A DNA stretch of 64,000 nt. Source: Leptolyngbyaceae cyanobacterium. Lineage in GTDB: Bacteria; Cyanobacteriota; Cyanobacteriia; Cyanobacteriales; Aerosakkonemataceae. The position numbers and the translations under genes are program-made. The stretch is from positions 1 through 64,000 of the forward strand of contig DATNQN010000075.1 of assembly GCA_036703985.1 (NCBI GenBank). The letters are read 5' to 3'. Below the pieces are notes generated by a model. That model saw only the letters and a program-made list of their open reading frames with translations. It ran no database searches and was not told where the DNA came from. Numbering within the stretch: the first letter of the stretch is position 1; each line of letters opens with the position of its first letter. This document shows positions 8,849 to 17,725 of this stretch, in pieces.

Positions 8849-8910
8849 AGCGTTGGCGTAGCCTGCCGTAGGCATTCGCACTCTTATTTTTGGCAAAGTG
8901 CGATCGCACT
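8849..8910. repeat. Dispersed HIP1-hairpin repeat (copy 3)
   Basis: GCGTTGGCGTAGCCTGCCGTAGGC-type sequence is followed by CGCACTCTTATTTTTGGCAAAGTGCGATCGCAC. It matches the module at 7084-7145 except that the left arm has mutated (CATTCGCAC for CGATCGCAC). It lies just upstream of the second Uma2 copy. Confidence 0.65.
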
Positions 8911-8947
8911 GTATCCTCACTTTCTATGTTACCTTATTCATTTTGAT

Positions 8948-9523
8948 ATGAATGCTTTAACCGTCAATTTCAATTCGATAATTAAACTGACAGACGAGCA
9001 ATTTTTTCAGCTATGTCAGGATAACCGCGATTTAAGATTTGAACGTAATGCTAATGGAGAATTAATAATTATGCCACCGACGGGAGGGGAAACAGGAAAC
9101 CGCAATGGTAGATTGACTCAACAGTTATTTAACTGGACAGATGTTGATGGTACAGGTATTGCCTTTGACTCTTCCACAGGTTTTAAATTACCAAATGGTG
9201 CAGACCGTTCTCCTGATGCAGCTTGGATACCATTAGAACGCTGGAATGCTTTAACTGCTCAACAACAAAAGAGATTTCTTCCTCTTTGTCCTGATTTTGT
9301 AGTTGAATTACTTTCGCCAAGCGATAGTTTAACTGCAACTCAACAAAAAATGCAGGAATATATAGATAATGGTACTCGTTTGGGGTGGTTGATTGTTCGA
9401 GATTCGCGGCAAGTAGAAATTTATCGGCAAGGTCAAGAAGTTGAAGTTTTGGAATCTCCAGTTAGTTTGTCTGGAGAAGATGTTTTACCTGGGTTTGTGA
9501 TAAATCTTGAATCAATTTGGTAA
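8948..9523 (+). CDS. Uma2 family endonuclease-like protein (copy B)
   Basis: This is a 191-aa paralogue of the gene at 4810-5385, the same length and collinear without gaps. Outside residues 54-73 only nine residues differ. Inside that segment 14 of 20 differ (LTQQLFNWTDVDGTGIAF here). The family motifs SPDAAW and PDFVVELLSPSD are intact. The upstream 10 bp are not shared, so the duplication seems to have started at or near the ATG. It is followed 102 bp later by another, more distant Uma2 gene. Confidence 0.85.
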   Translation: MNALTVNFNSIIKLTDEQFFQLCQDNRDLRFERNANGELIIMPPTGGETGNRNGRLTQQLFNWTDVDGTGIAFDSSTGFKLPNGADRSPDAAWIPLERWNALTAQQQKRFLPLCPDFVVELLSPSDSLTATQQKMQEYIDNGTRLGWLIVRDSRQVEIYRQGQEVEVLESPVSLSGEDVLPGFVINLESIW

Positions 9524-9625
9524 ATCTATAAAACTTACTTTGCAGACATGATTTCATATATCGCACAAATATCGCATTAACAGAATACAATAGGAATTGT
9601 AGTAAGGAATGGCTTATCTTACATC

Positions 9626-10285
9626 ATGACACAAACCTTAACCTCAGCTACAGAAGAAATTACGGGTTCCCATCTTTTGCTACATGATATTAGCTGGGAA
9701 ATGTATGAGAAACTATTAGATGTCTTTGCAGAGCATCCAAAGCTACGCATGACTTACTATAAGGGAACTCTAGAACTAATGACACCATTATCTGACCACG
9801 AAAGGTATAGCTGGACTTTCGGACGTTTAGTGGCAGCACTTTCTGAAGAACTTGGTTTAGAAATTTTAGGTGTGAAATCTACAACTTGGCGTTCAGAACC
9901 GGACGCTGTTGGTAAAGAAGCGGATGAATCTTTTTATATTCAAAATGAACCTGCCGTTCGCGCTAAATTAAAAATCGATCTGACAGTCGATCCGCCACCA
10001 GATTTAGCTATTGAAATAGATACCACTCATTCATCTATTGATAAAATGGCAGTTTATTCGGGACTGAAAGTACCGGAAGTTTGGCGATATAAGAATGGAA
10101 AGCTAAGCATAAATATTCTCACTGAGGCAGGTTATGTAGAATCGGATACGAGTCTGGCATTTGGCTTATTTCCAGTCAAAGAATTGCCGAGATTTATGCA
10201 ATTAGACCCTGAAAAAGGTGAGAATGCTAGATTGCGTGAGTTTCGAGGGTGGGTGCGTTCAAAAATGGGACAGTCCCAAGATTAA
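9626..10285 (+). CDS. Uma2 family endonuclease-like protein (219 aa)
   Basis: The protein has the longer Uma2 architecture: HDISWEMYEKLLD at the N-terminus, MTYYKGTLELMTPLSDHE near residue 43, EADESFYIQN near residue 98, PPPDLAIEIDTTHSS near residue 128 and VPEVWRYKNGKLSI near residue 150. The Glu, Asp-Leu and Glu-Ile-Asp positions correspond to the PD-(D/E)XK-like core. It lies in tandem with the Uma2 copy at 8948 but is not a recent duplicate of it. The family's cellular role is unsettled. Confidence 0.88.
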   Translation: MTQTLTSATEEITGSHLLLHDISWEMYEKLLDVFAEHPKLRMTYYKGTLELMTPLSDHERYSWTFGRLVAALSEELGLEILGVKSTTWRSEPDAVGKEADESFYIQNEPAVRAKLKIDLTVDPPPDLAIEIDTTHSSIDKMAVYSGLKVPEVWRYKNGKLSINILTEAGYVESDTSLAFGLFPVKELPRFMQLDPEKGENARLREFRGWVRSKMGQSQD

Positions 10286-10384
10286 CTAAATCTTTAAAAA
10301 AATATGCAGTTTTTCATTTGGCAGAATAATAGATAGGTAAAATGAGAAATATTTGAAAATTAATTTAAGCATAAATACTTCCCG

Positions 10385-12724
10385 ATGACTAAGCTGCTAC
10401 TGATCGAATCTCCTGGAAAATTAAAGAAATTAAGCCAAATATTGGGTTCGGGTTGGCTGGTGAAGGCTAGCATGGGTCATATTCGGGAATTAGCCAACGA
10501 TGGGGAAGATTCGTTAGGGTTTGACTTAAATGGCGATCGCATTCATTGTCGCTACGAACCGAGAAGCGATCGCGCTCGTAAAGTACTCAAAGAATTACGT
10601 CAAGCGATCGGACAAGCAACAGATGTTTACATAGCGACAGACCCCGATCGGGAAGGGGAAACAATTGGTTGGCATTTAGCACAAGAATTGCGATTAAAAC
10701 AGCCTTATCGAGTTACTTATACGGAGATTACTAAAGCGGCGGTGATGAGTGCGATCGCACATCCCAAAACCCTCGACCAAAACTTAATCGCCGCAGGTAG
10801 AGCGAGAGATTGTCTTGATAAATTAGTTGGATATAAAGGTAGCAAACATTTAGTTTGGGCATTAAATAATGGCGCTAAATCAATGGGGAGAGTGCAAAGC
10901 GCCACTTTGCATTTAATGGTACAACGAGAAAAAGAAATCCTTGCCTTTGTACCGGAAGATTATTGGTCAGTTTGGGTCGAATATAAAGAAGGATTCAAAG
11001 CATTTTATCGAGCTAATCTCAAAGCAGCAAAAGATGAAAATGCTGCTGAAATCGATGATGCTGCTAATAAAAACGATGCTAAACCAGAATCAGATAAAGT
11101 AAAAACTCAAGCCGAAGCCGATCGATTAGTTGCGATCGCAAAAGCTAATCCCCATCAGATAATTAATATTGAAAAGAAAACTGTAAATCAATCTCCACCC
11201 GCACCATTTATTACCTCATCTCTCCAACAAGCTGCTGGCGCAAAGCTGAAAAAAAGTCCAGAGCAAACGATGAAGATTGCTCAATCACTTTACGAAGCCG
11301 GTCATATCACTTATATGCGAACCGACTCAGTAATGTTGTCCGATCAATTTTGTGCTGCTGTGCATCAATATTTACAAGAAAATGACCCGGATAATTTACC
11401 CGCTAAAACTACGCGCCATCGTTCCAAACAAGGCGCACAAGAAGCACACGAAGCGATTCGTCCCACCGATGTTTATCGACTACCAGAACAATTAGAAAAT
11501 CAGTTATCTGCTGATGAAGCGAAACTTTATGATTTAATTTGGAATCGAGCGGTTGCTTCTCAATGTCGTGCTGCACAAATCGCTAAAACTCGCATCATTA
11601 GCCAATCTGCTGATATATATTGGGAAGCGAGAGGACAAGTATTAATTTTCCCCGGTTATACTCGTTATTGGGATAATATTAGCGAGGATGTGCAACTTCC
11701 TAATGTGGTGGAAGGACAAGCAGTTACGCTGAAAGAAGCTGGCGCTGATAAGAAACAAACTCAACCGCCACCACGCTATACAGAACCGAAATTAGTGCAA
11801 TTAATGGAAAGGAAAGGTATCGGTAGACCTAGCACTTATTCACCGACAATTAAAACATTGAAAGAGCGGGAATACGTGCAATTAACCAAAGGAAAATTGC
11901 AACCAACTGCTTTGGGTATCGAATTAGATGATTTTTTGGATAAAGTTTTACCCGATTTAATTAAAGCAGAATTTACTGCACAGATGGAGTTGCAACTGGA
12001 TGCGATCGCAGATGGAAAGCAAAACTGGGAAAAATGGCTCACCAGTTGGCATCGCGAATATTTCGATCCGGCTTTACAAAAAGCAATACAAGCAGTCAAA
12101 GCCAATCCTACTCGATCGAATTCGACTAAATTCAAAAAGCCACCCGCTGAAACTACAGAGATTTCATGTCCAAAGTGCAGCAAACAAATGGTGAAAGTAA
12201 TCTCGAAATCAGCGAAAGTCAAAGCAGGTCATTTCCTCAGTTGCGATAAACGCCAAGGTGGATGCGGTGCGGTGATGTTTTTTAACGATCGCACAAAGCA
12301 ATACGAGTTGCCATATTCAGAACAGCAAACAAAAACCCCAACATCAAAAACTCCAACATCAAAAACTCCAACATCAAAAACTCCAACTTCAGAAAATTTA
12401 ACTGAATTTATTTGTCCGGTTTGCAGTTCCCCTTTAGAAAAGCATGATTACATCGATAAAAAAACCGAACAAACTAAAACCATGCTCAGATGTTCTAATC
12501 CTGAAAATCGGAAAAAAGGCTGTAAAGATGTAGTCTTTTGGTGGACTTCTCAACAACATTGGTGGTCACCAACTTATGGAGAAATTAAAGGCAAAACCGC
12601 CGTTAGTCCTGCCAAAAAGAGCACTAGTTCTAGAGGAAGAAAAACTCAGACAAAATCTAGTTATCAAGCAAAGAGTACTCAGACAAAATCAAAAACATCT
12701 CGTAAGCGTTCTACCTCTTTTTGA
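10385..12724 (+). CDS. Type IA DNA topoisomerase, divergent TopA paralogue
   Basis: Type IA topoisomerases relax negative supercoils by single-strand passage. The Toprim domain covers the N-terminus (LLIESPGKLKKL at residues 4-15; DPDREGE near 86-92). The active-site tyrosine is Y310 in GHITYMRTDS. Two C-terminal Cys4 zinc elements follow (CPKC...CDKRQGGC near 597-625 and CPVC...CSNPENRKKGC near 678-718) and a basic tail ends the protein. KLKKLSQILG replaces the KAKTI-type motif of the usual housekeeping TopA, so this is probably the second, shorter cyanobacterial paralogue rather than main topA. Four KTPTS repeats lie between the zinc elements. Confidence 0.92.
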   Translation: MTKLLLIESPGKLKKLSQILGSGWLVKASMGHIRELANDGEDSLGFDLNGDRIHCRYEPRSDRARKVLKELRQAIGQATDVYIATDPDREGETIGWHLAQELRLKQPYRVTYTEITKAAVMSAIAHPKTLDQNLIAAGRARDCLDKLVGYKGSKHLVWALNNGAKSMGRVQSATLHLMVQREKEILAFVPEDYWSVWVEYKEGFKAFYRANLKAAKDENAAEIDDAANKNDAKPESDKVKTQAEADRLVAIAKANPHQIINIEKKTVNQSPPAPFITSSLQQAAGAKLKKSPEQTMKIAQSLYEAGHITYMRTDSVMLSDQFCAAVHQYLQENDPDNLPAKTTRHRSKQGAQEAHEAIRPTDVYRLPEQLENQLSADEAKLYDLIWNRAVASQCRAAQIAKTRIISQSADIYWEARGQVLIFPGYTRYWDNISEDVQLPNVVEGQAVTLKEAGADKKQTQPPPRYTEPKLVQLMERKGIGRPSTYSPTIKTLKEREYVQLTKGKLQPTALGIELDDFLDKVLPDLIKAEFTAQMELQLDAIADGKQNWEKWLTSWHREYFDPALQKAIQAVKANPTRSNSTKFKKPPAETTEISCPKCSKQMVKVISKSAKVKAGHFLSCDKRQGGCGAVMFFNDRTKQYELPYSEQQTKTPTSKTPTSKTPTSKTPTSENLTEFICPVCSSPLEKHDYIDKKTEQTKTMLRCSNPENRKKGCKDVVFWWTSQQHWWSPTYGEIKGKTAVSPAKKSTSSRGRKTQTKSSYQAKSTQTKSKTSRKRSTSF
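12332..12391 (+). repeat. 15-bp tandem repeat inside the topoisomerase gene
   Basis: Four in-frame copies of a 15-bp unit (AAAACTCCAACATCA consensus) encode KTPTS four times, as a flexible linker between the two zinc elements. The copies differ at only a few bases, so copy number may vary between strains. Confidence 0.9.
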
Positions 12725-12840
12725 AATGTTTAAAATGTTTGACAATGTTTATATTTTGTCAGAAAATACCGTTTGTGTCTAGCATTTTTAGAACAAAATC
12801 CTACAACTTGTTATTTATTATATTAGGATACTAAAGTCGA

Positions 12841-12944
12841 TTAGCGATCCTATTTAAATAATCAACCCCACCCTAGCCCTCCCCTTACCAAGGGGAGGGC
12901 TAGGGTGGGGTTTAGTTGTTCGCAATTCATTGAGGATCGCTATA
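12841..12944. mobile_element. 104-bp MITE-like element, family 1 (copy A)
   Basis: Terminal inverted repeats resemble TATAGCGATCCTA at both ends. An internal hairpin is built on CCCTCCCCTTACCAAGGGGAGGG. Related copies lie at 15993-16097, 18833-18936 and 39000-39103; copies A and D have one orientation, B and C the other. There is no coding capacity, so mobility would depend on a transposase elsewhere. It fills most of the gap between the topoisomerase and O-methyltransferase genes. Confidence 0.75.
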
Positions 12945-13070
12945 TCTCATAAATATCATCTGTGTTTATCTGTGTTTATCTGTAGGATATCTGTGGTAAA
13001 AAAACAATATTTGACACTTTTGCAAGAAGTCTATTATATAAATTTTGGATATCCCATTCTCTAACTAAAA

Positions 13071-13733
13071 ATGTTTAACCAAACCATTGGGCTTGACGAT
13101 CGACTATACAGCTATTTTTTATCTGTTTCCTTACGAGAACCAGATATTTTGCGGCATTTGCGAGAAGAAAGCGCTGCTTATTGTTCTGCCAAAATGCTGA
13201 TACCGCCAGAACAAGGACAGTTCTTGGCGTTGTTAGTGCAATTATTAGGAGCAAAAAAAACGTTAGAAATCGGTGTTTTTACTGGTTATAGCGCTCTTTG
13301 GGTAGCGCTGGCACTTCCCCCCGATGGAAAAATCATCGCTTGTGATATAAGTAAAGAATCGACTGCGATCGCACGTCGTTATTGGCAAGCAGCAGGAGTG
13401 GCGGACAAAATCGATTTGCAAATAGCGCCAGCACTAGAAACTTTAGAGCGATTATTAGCAGAAGGACAAGCAGAAACTTTTGATTTTGTGTTTATCGATG
13501 CGGATAAGCGGAATTACGAAGCATATTACGAAAGGTCGCTAAAACTCGTTCGTATTGGTGGTACGATCGCAATTGATAACGTATTGTGGAAAGGATGGGT
13601 TGCCGATCCTCAAAATCAAGATAAAAGAACTCCCTATATTCGCAATTTTAATCAAAAATTGCATCAAGACGAACGAGTTACCCTCAGTATGATTCCCATC
13701 GGAGATGGATTAACCCTGGCGCTAAAGCGGTAA
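13071..13733 (+). CDS. SAM-dependent O-methyltransferase (CCoAOMT type)
   Basis: This 220-aa protein is a class I methyltransferase of the caffeoyl-CoA/catechol O-methyltransferase family. The SAM-binding motif I is LEIGVFTGYSALWVALALP near residue 66. The catalytic and metal-binding region FDFVFIDADKRNYEAYYE lies near 140-157, and GGTIAIDNVLWKGWV near 165. Family members methylate vicinal diols in a divalent-metal-dependent manner; the substrate in cyanobacteria is generally unknown. Length and motif order are normal. It stands alone with the flanking genes convergent or distant. Confidence 0.9.
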   Translation: MFNQTIGLDDRLYSYFLSVSLREPDILRHLREESAAYCSAKMLIPPEQGQFLALLVQLLGAKKTLEIGVFTGYSALWVALALPPDGKIIACDISKESTAIARRYWQAAGVADKIDLQIAPALETLERLLAEGQAETFDFVFIDADKRNYEAYYERSLKLVRIGGTIAIDNVLWKGWVADPQNQDKRTPYIRNFNQKLHQDERVTLSMIPIGDGLTLALKR

Positions 13734-13769
13734 CGGAAATTAAATTGTTAGTTCTTAGCAAACTGAGTA

Positions 13770-14054
13770 TTATTGGTAATATTGCTGTTCGATCCAAATC
13801 CGCATTTCCGCATCGGAAGCGACGCAGACAGACCGCCCGGTTGCCGGATCGTAAGCGTGCCACTCGCCATTACCGTTTTCAGATGATTTTTGCCAAACTC
13901 GCACCTCCTGTTTACTCAGTAACACTGTCAGTACTTGTTGCCAAAACTTATACAAACTTGAAAAAAATTTAGATTCGGTTTTACCAAGTCGTTTCTCTTC
14001 ACTAGTAGTAGATTCTAGCCTTGATTTAGGTAGCGGATGAATAGCTAATTTCAT
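13770..14054 (-). CDS. Conserved hypothetical protein (94 aa)
   Basis: The start at 14054 is chosen because GGGAG lies 7 nt upstream; a longer open frame begins at 14309 but would overlap the divergent LysR gene and is rich in unlikely residues. The C-terminal third (WHAYDPATGRSVCVASDAEM and RIWIEQQYYQ) looks like a compact conserved domain. A basic, Ser/Thr-rich linker precedes it. I do not know a function. It is divergent from the LysR regulator, so the regulator could control it. Confidence 0.6.
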   Translation of the reverse strand: MKLAIHPLPKSRLESTTSEEKRLGKTESKFFSSLYKFWQQVLTVLLSKQEVRVWQKSSENGNGEWHAYDPATGRSVCVASDAEMRIWIEQQYYQ

Positions 14055-14235
14055 AGAGCATCTCCCGATAAAGGATGTCGAATTTGTTACTTTAATCTCT
14101 CCTACATTTACTCTAGCTTTCACAAATGCGGTAAACCATAGAAAACTTGCATACCTTATATGAATAAAATCGATAGATAAGAACCAATAAGTTAAGCCAC
14201 TCTTGCTAAAAACAACACCCCCTGGGGTAACCTCT

Positions 14236-15150
14236 ATGAACGACATCAATAAAAGCCATATCAAGCTTTCCCAGTTGCGTGCTTTAGTGACAGTTGCAGA
14301 ATATGGCAACTTCAGCGAAGCAGCGTTGCACTTGGAGATGTCCCAGTCGGCGATCAGTCATGCGATCGCTACCCTAGAGGAAGAGATAGGCGTAGTGTTA
14401 CTCTCTCGCGGGCGTCACGGGGCGCACCTCACCCCCGTAGGAGAACGCATCACCGCCCATGCAAGACAAGTGCTGCGCCTTATGGATACCATCCAAAAAG
14501 AAGCCAATTTAGAAAAAGGGTTAGAAGGCGGTAACGTGCGGGTAGCCTGTTTTCGCAGCGTGGCAACTCATATCTTACCTACGGTAATCGCCCGTTTTCG
14601 CAAATGCTATCCCAACATCACCATTAGCATTACCGAAAATGACTGTTTTTCCAGTATCGAACAAGCTTTGCGCGAAGGTTATGCCGATATTGGCTTTACC
14701 TATTTACCAACTCCTGGCGAATTTGAAACTTGGGAAATGTTGCGAGATGATTACATTTTGCTCCTACCGCCAACTTCTCAATTAAGAAACGCTCAAATTT
14801 CTTGGAAAGAATTATCCACTTACCCATTAATAGTTAGTAGTTTAAACCCTTGTAACGAATGGATTCGCAAATTTTTATCTGTTTCCGAATATCAACTGAA
14901 CATCGCTTATGAAATTAAAGAAGATTCTACCATTGTAAGCATGGTTGTCCAAGGTTTAGGAGCGGGAATTATGCCTCGTTTGGCAGCAGAACCCGTACCT
15001 CCAGGCGTGCAAGTGTGCAGTTTACCGGCACATTTAGAAAGAGTAATTGGCGTAACTATCTTAGCAAATGCGCTGCACACTCCAGCAGTTTATGCTTTTT
15101 TAGATGCCATTAAGAATACAGGTAAATTTGCCGTGAAAGAGGCAGTTTAA
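14236..15150 (+). CDS. LysR family transcriptional regulator
   Basis: The N-terminal winged helix-turn-helix is clear: LSQLRALVTVAEYGNFSEAAL and LEMSQSAISHAIATLEEEIG, then LLSRGRHGAHLTPVGERI. A substrate-binding domain follows from about residue 90 (VRVACFRSVATHILPTVI and GYADIGFTYLP). LysR regulators usually sense a small metabolite and control a divergent gene. I place the start at ATG 14236 (MNDINKSHIKL) because the extra upstream codons are not typical of the family. The divergent neighbour is the small gene ending at 13770. The effector is unknown. Confidence 0.9.
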   Translation: MNDINKSHIKLSQLRALVTVAEYGNFSEAALHLEMSQSAISHAIATLEEEIGVVLLSRGRHGAHLTPVGERITAHARQVLRLMDTIQKEANLEKGLEGGNVRVACFRSVATHILPTVIARFRKCYPNITISITENDCFSSIEQALREGYADIGFTYLPTPGEFETWEMLRDDYILLLPPTSQLRNAQISWKELSTYPLIVSSLNPCNEWIRKFLSVSEYQLNIAYEIKEDSTIVSMVVQGLGAGIMPRLAAEPVPPGVQVCSLPAHLERVIGVTILANALHTPAVYAFLDAIKNTGKFAVKEAV

Positions 15151-15204
15151 TAGATAAATTGTAACAAAACCAAAATTTATATCATATCCGCTCATATAAT
15201 TATA

Positions 15205-15280
15205 GTTTGTAGTGAGGACTTTAGTCCTCAGATGTAGGGCTAAAGTCCTTAGATGTAGGGCTAAAGTCCTTACTACAAAC
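15205..15280. mobile_element. MITE-like element with 20-bp terminal inverted repeats
   Basis: The ends GTTTGTAGTGAGGACTTTAG and CTAAAGTCCTTACTACAAAC are complementary at 19 of 20 positions. Between them a 21-bp unit (GATGTAGGGCTAAAGTCCTTA) is present twice in tandem. It is non-coding and lies in the spacer after the LysR gene. Confidence 0.65.
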
Positions 15281-15315
15281 AAGCTTTATAATGGCTTTAA
15301 TTGATTGTCGGAAAG

Positions 15316-15351
15316 CCAGAAACCCGGTTTTTCTAAAAAACCGGGTTTCTT
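15316..15351. repeat. AGAAACCCGG palindrome
   Basis: CCAGAAACCCGGTTTTTC is followed by AAAAAACCGGGTTTCTTT, giving a strong hairpin with AGAAACCCGG arms. It could end the LysR transcript, and it is one of several copies of this palindrome family in the window. Confidence 0.65.
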
Positions 15352-15474
15352 TAACTCCTCAAAACTACTTTGGCGGACTACTAGTATCAATTTTATGGGC
15401 GTAATTTATACTCTTCGAGTAAAACCGCTCATACATATTTATATTAATAATTTACGTAAACAATATAAACCCAT

Positions 15475-15990
15475 TCAAACTTCATCAAAATATCCCGGAT
15501 ATTTAACCATACCCCGTACATTTTCCAACGCCCCTGCTTTCAACTCCAACACCATAAACGCTTCGTCGGGAACGGAAAAAGGTGCTTGCACGCCGAATTT
15601 ACTTGCTGTTTGAAAACCAAACTTGCGGTAATATTCTGAATGTCCAAGCACTACCACAATACTATGACTTAATTCCCGACATCTTGATAAACCAACCTGC
15701 ACCAATTGACTACCAATACCTTGTTGTTGGCGTGAGGGTGTAACAGCTAAAGGCGCGAGTGCTAATGCGGGAGTAGTTTGCTGTTCTCCTTCTATTAAAA
15801 TAGGACTAAACAAGATATGACCTACCACGTTGCTATTTTCTTTTGCTACTAAGGAAAGTTCGGGAATAAAATTAGGAGATTTGCGAATATTCTCTACTAA
15901 TAAGGCTTCATTGACTTGACCAAAAGCATCGGTAATTACTTCTCGAATCGCTGAAATATTATCGTTAGTTTCAGGTACAACAACCAGCAT
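15475..15990 (-). CDS. GNAT family N-acetyltransferase
   Basis: This 171-aa protein shows the GNAT fold: N-terminal DNISAIREVITDAFGQ, the central strand NVVGHILFSPILI, and the acetyl-CoA binding motif A (LAPLAVTPSRQQQGIGSQLV near residues 77-96, with Q/R-x-x-G-x-G/S). A YRKFGFQTASKFGV segment follows. This subtype (YhbS-like) is widespread in bacteria and its substrate is unknown. Its start lies 3 nt from the left end of MITE copy B. Confidence 0.9.
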   Translation of the reverse strand: MLVVVPETNDNISAIREVITDAFGQVNEALLVENIRKSPNFIPELSLVAKENSNVVGHILFSPILIEGEQQTTPALALAPLAVTPSRQQQGIGSQLVQVGLSRCRELSHSIVVVLGHSEYYRKFGFQTASKFGVQAPFSVPDEAFMVLELKAGALENVRGMVKYPGYFDEV

Positions 15991-15992
15991 AA

Positions 15993-16097
15993 TATAGCAG
16001 TCCTAAATGAATTGCCAACAACTAAACCCCACCCTGGCCCTCCCCTTGGTAAGGGGAGGGCCAGGGTGGGGTTGATTATTTAAATAGGATCGTTATA
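15993..16097. mobile_element. MITE-like element, family 1 (copy B)
   Basis: TATAGCAGTCCTA at the left and the complement of TATAACGATCCTA at the right form the terminal repeats. The internal hairpin is CCCTCCCCTTGGTAAGGGGAGGG. The orientation is opposite to copies A and D. It occupies the spacer upstream of the acetyltransferase. Confidence 0.75.
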
Positions 16098-16184
16098 TTA
16101 ATATTTTAACTTCCATATTAGACTATGGTTAAATTCTACATTCATTTGCAGTTTGTAGAAAGTTCCGGTTTGGGCGTGGTGCTT

Positions 16185-17126
16185 CTAAACCAAATCGAAA
16201 AGTAGCGCCACTCCCACCAAAGCTACTATCACGCCTAAAATAGCTCTCGCGCTCACTTTCTCACCCATCCAAATTGCGATCGGCAAAACAAATAAAGGGC
16301 TGGTAGCATTTAGTGTTTGAGCGATGCCAGCCGGAGCGAATTTTAAAGAAATTTGTTGTAACCAAATACCCATATAAGTAGTAGCAAATCCCGTAATTGT
16401 GATGATTGCCAATAACTTAATAGATAAGATTGACTGCCAATTAAAAATTCTTTTGTCGTCTGTTTCTTTACTTCTGACGATCGCCCATAATAGCAGTACT
16501 AACATCCCAGCGCTCAAGCGCAAAGTCGTACTCGACAAAGGATCGATATTGGTTTGAGTGAGGGCTGCACGAGATAAAACTGCACCCGTGGCATCGCCGA
16601 TAGTAGAAACTATTGCCCAACCAATACCTGCTAATAGGTAATTTTCTTCTCCGGTGACGCTGGGAACTCGTTCGCTTATTACCCAAGCTATTCCGAAAAT
16701 AGTTAATATAATGCCAAACCAAGCCGTCGTAGTTAGTTTTTCTTGCAAAAAGATTAATGCTAGCAATGCTACGGTTGGCACTGTCAAAATTTTTAATAAA
16801 AGCGTCCGTCTTGGCCCCAATAAATTAAATGCTTTAAACAAAGCGGTATCGGCTATACCAATGCCGATGATGCCGCTGAGAACTAGTAAACCAACGGCCA
16901 AAGGAACTATTGGAGGTAATAAACTACTTTGTAAGAAGAGGGTGACGATTAAGAAAACAAGCGCTATACTGCCTTTAATCAAATTAAGTTCCAGGGGTGG
17001 TATGCGCTTTCCCAGTCGCGACCAAACCACTGAACCTACTGCCCATAAAAAGGCTGAACTAAGGGCGGCCAGTTCTCCTTGATAATTGGTTACCCCAAAG
17101 TTTAAAAAATTTGCTAAATATAACAT
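16185..17126 (-). CDS. DMT superfamily (EamA) transporter
   Basis: This 313-aa integral membrane protein has about ten hydrophobic helices in two EamA repeats (residues about 15-145 and 165-310), both with the family look (ALSSAFLWAVGSVVWSRLG; LLAGIGWAIVSTIGDATGAV). EamA proteins export or exchange metabolites such as amino acids or nucleotides across the inner membrane; the substrate cannot be read from sequence. The final helix FAPAGIAQTLNATSPLFVLP and GVIVALVGVALL are typical. It is transcribed alone. Confidence 0.9.
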   Translation of the reverse strand: MLYLANFLNFGVTNYQGELAALSSAFLWAVGSVVWSRLGKRIPPLELNLIKGSIALVFLIVTLFLQSSLLPPIVPLAVGLLVLSGIIGIGIADTALFKAFNLLGPRRTLLLKILTVPTVALLALIFLQEKLTTTAWFGIILTIFGIAWVISERVPSVTGEENYLLAGIGWAIVSTIGDATGAVLSRAALTQTNIDPLSSTTLRLSAGMLVLLLWAIVRSKETDDKRIFNWQSILSIKLLAIITITGFATTYMGIWLQQISLKFAPAGIAQTLNATSPLFVLPIAIWMGEKVSARAILGVIVALVGVALLFDLV

Positions 17127-17367
17127 TTAAAGAGCCTGAATCGGGCATACTAGCAGGAATAATACCAAGGCCGTTGTTTTCTAGAAAATTAGCAACGGTG
17201 TAGGGATATTTATTAGCTTATCTCGGTTGAGGTGAAATAATCATCCCAAGGGAACAGGAGGTAAATTAACTTGAGTTAGATGGCAACCAATAGATTAACA
17301 TACCATACTTTTTCTAAAACTTGGCGTAACTTCTTGCCAAAAGATAAAACAAATTTAGGAGTCGAGT

Positions 17368-17718
17368 ATGAAATACACTTTTGACATTTTAGGAGTGTCT
17401 CCAATTTTGTATTTTTTCAATCAGCAGCAAGAGAAACAGCAAGAAAAGCCTCGGACTGGGGTGGAATATGTAGCTAGTTATAAATGTACTCTTGATTCGA
17501 TTATTCAATCGGTGGAAACTACCGTACCGGAACGAGGATGGAATTTAGACGAAGTGGTAGATACGGTGATTGATTTCTGGGTACACAATAGCGATACGAT
17601 TAAATATTGGAAAGAAAGATTAAAAGATGCGGGAAGCGAAAATCTTCTAGTGGGAAGGTTAGCCGATCAGAAGTCTTTAAGGGCTGAATTTGAATCGCTG
17701 TTACGAAAGAAAGGGTGA
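17368..17718 (+). CDS. Conserved hypothetical protein (116 aa)
   Basis: The start ATG 17368 has GGAG 8 nt upstream. The N-terminus (YTFDILGVSPILYFFNQQQE) is followed by a Gln/Glu linker and a compact region containing GVEYVASYKCTLDSIIQSVE, VPERGWNLDEVVDTVIDFWV and DTIKYWKERLKDAG. There are no membrane helices or signal peptide. The stop is 7 bp from the convergent gluconokinase stop. I have seen similar cyanobacterial hypotheticals, but no role is known to me. Confidence 0.65.
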   Translation: MKYTFDILGVSPILYFFNQQQEKQQEKPRTGVEYVASYKCTLDSIIQSVETTVPERGWNLDEVVDTVIDFWVHNSDTIKYWKERLKDAGSENLLVGRLADQKSLRAEFESLLRKKG

Positions 17719-17725
17719 ATTTCCG

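Noticed and set aside
12332-12391. Possible CRISPR-like array
   Set aside because: The 15-bp repeats have no spacers and lie in frame within the topoisomerase gene.
15305-15613. 102-codon frame
   Set aside because: It starts in a palindromic repeat and runs antisense into the acetyltransferase gene.
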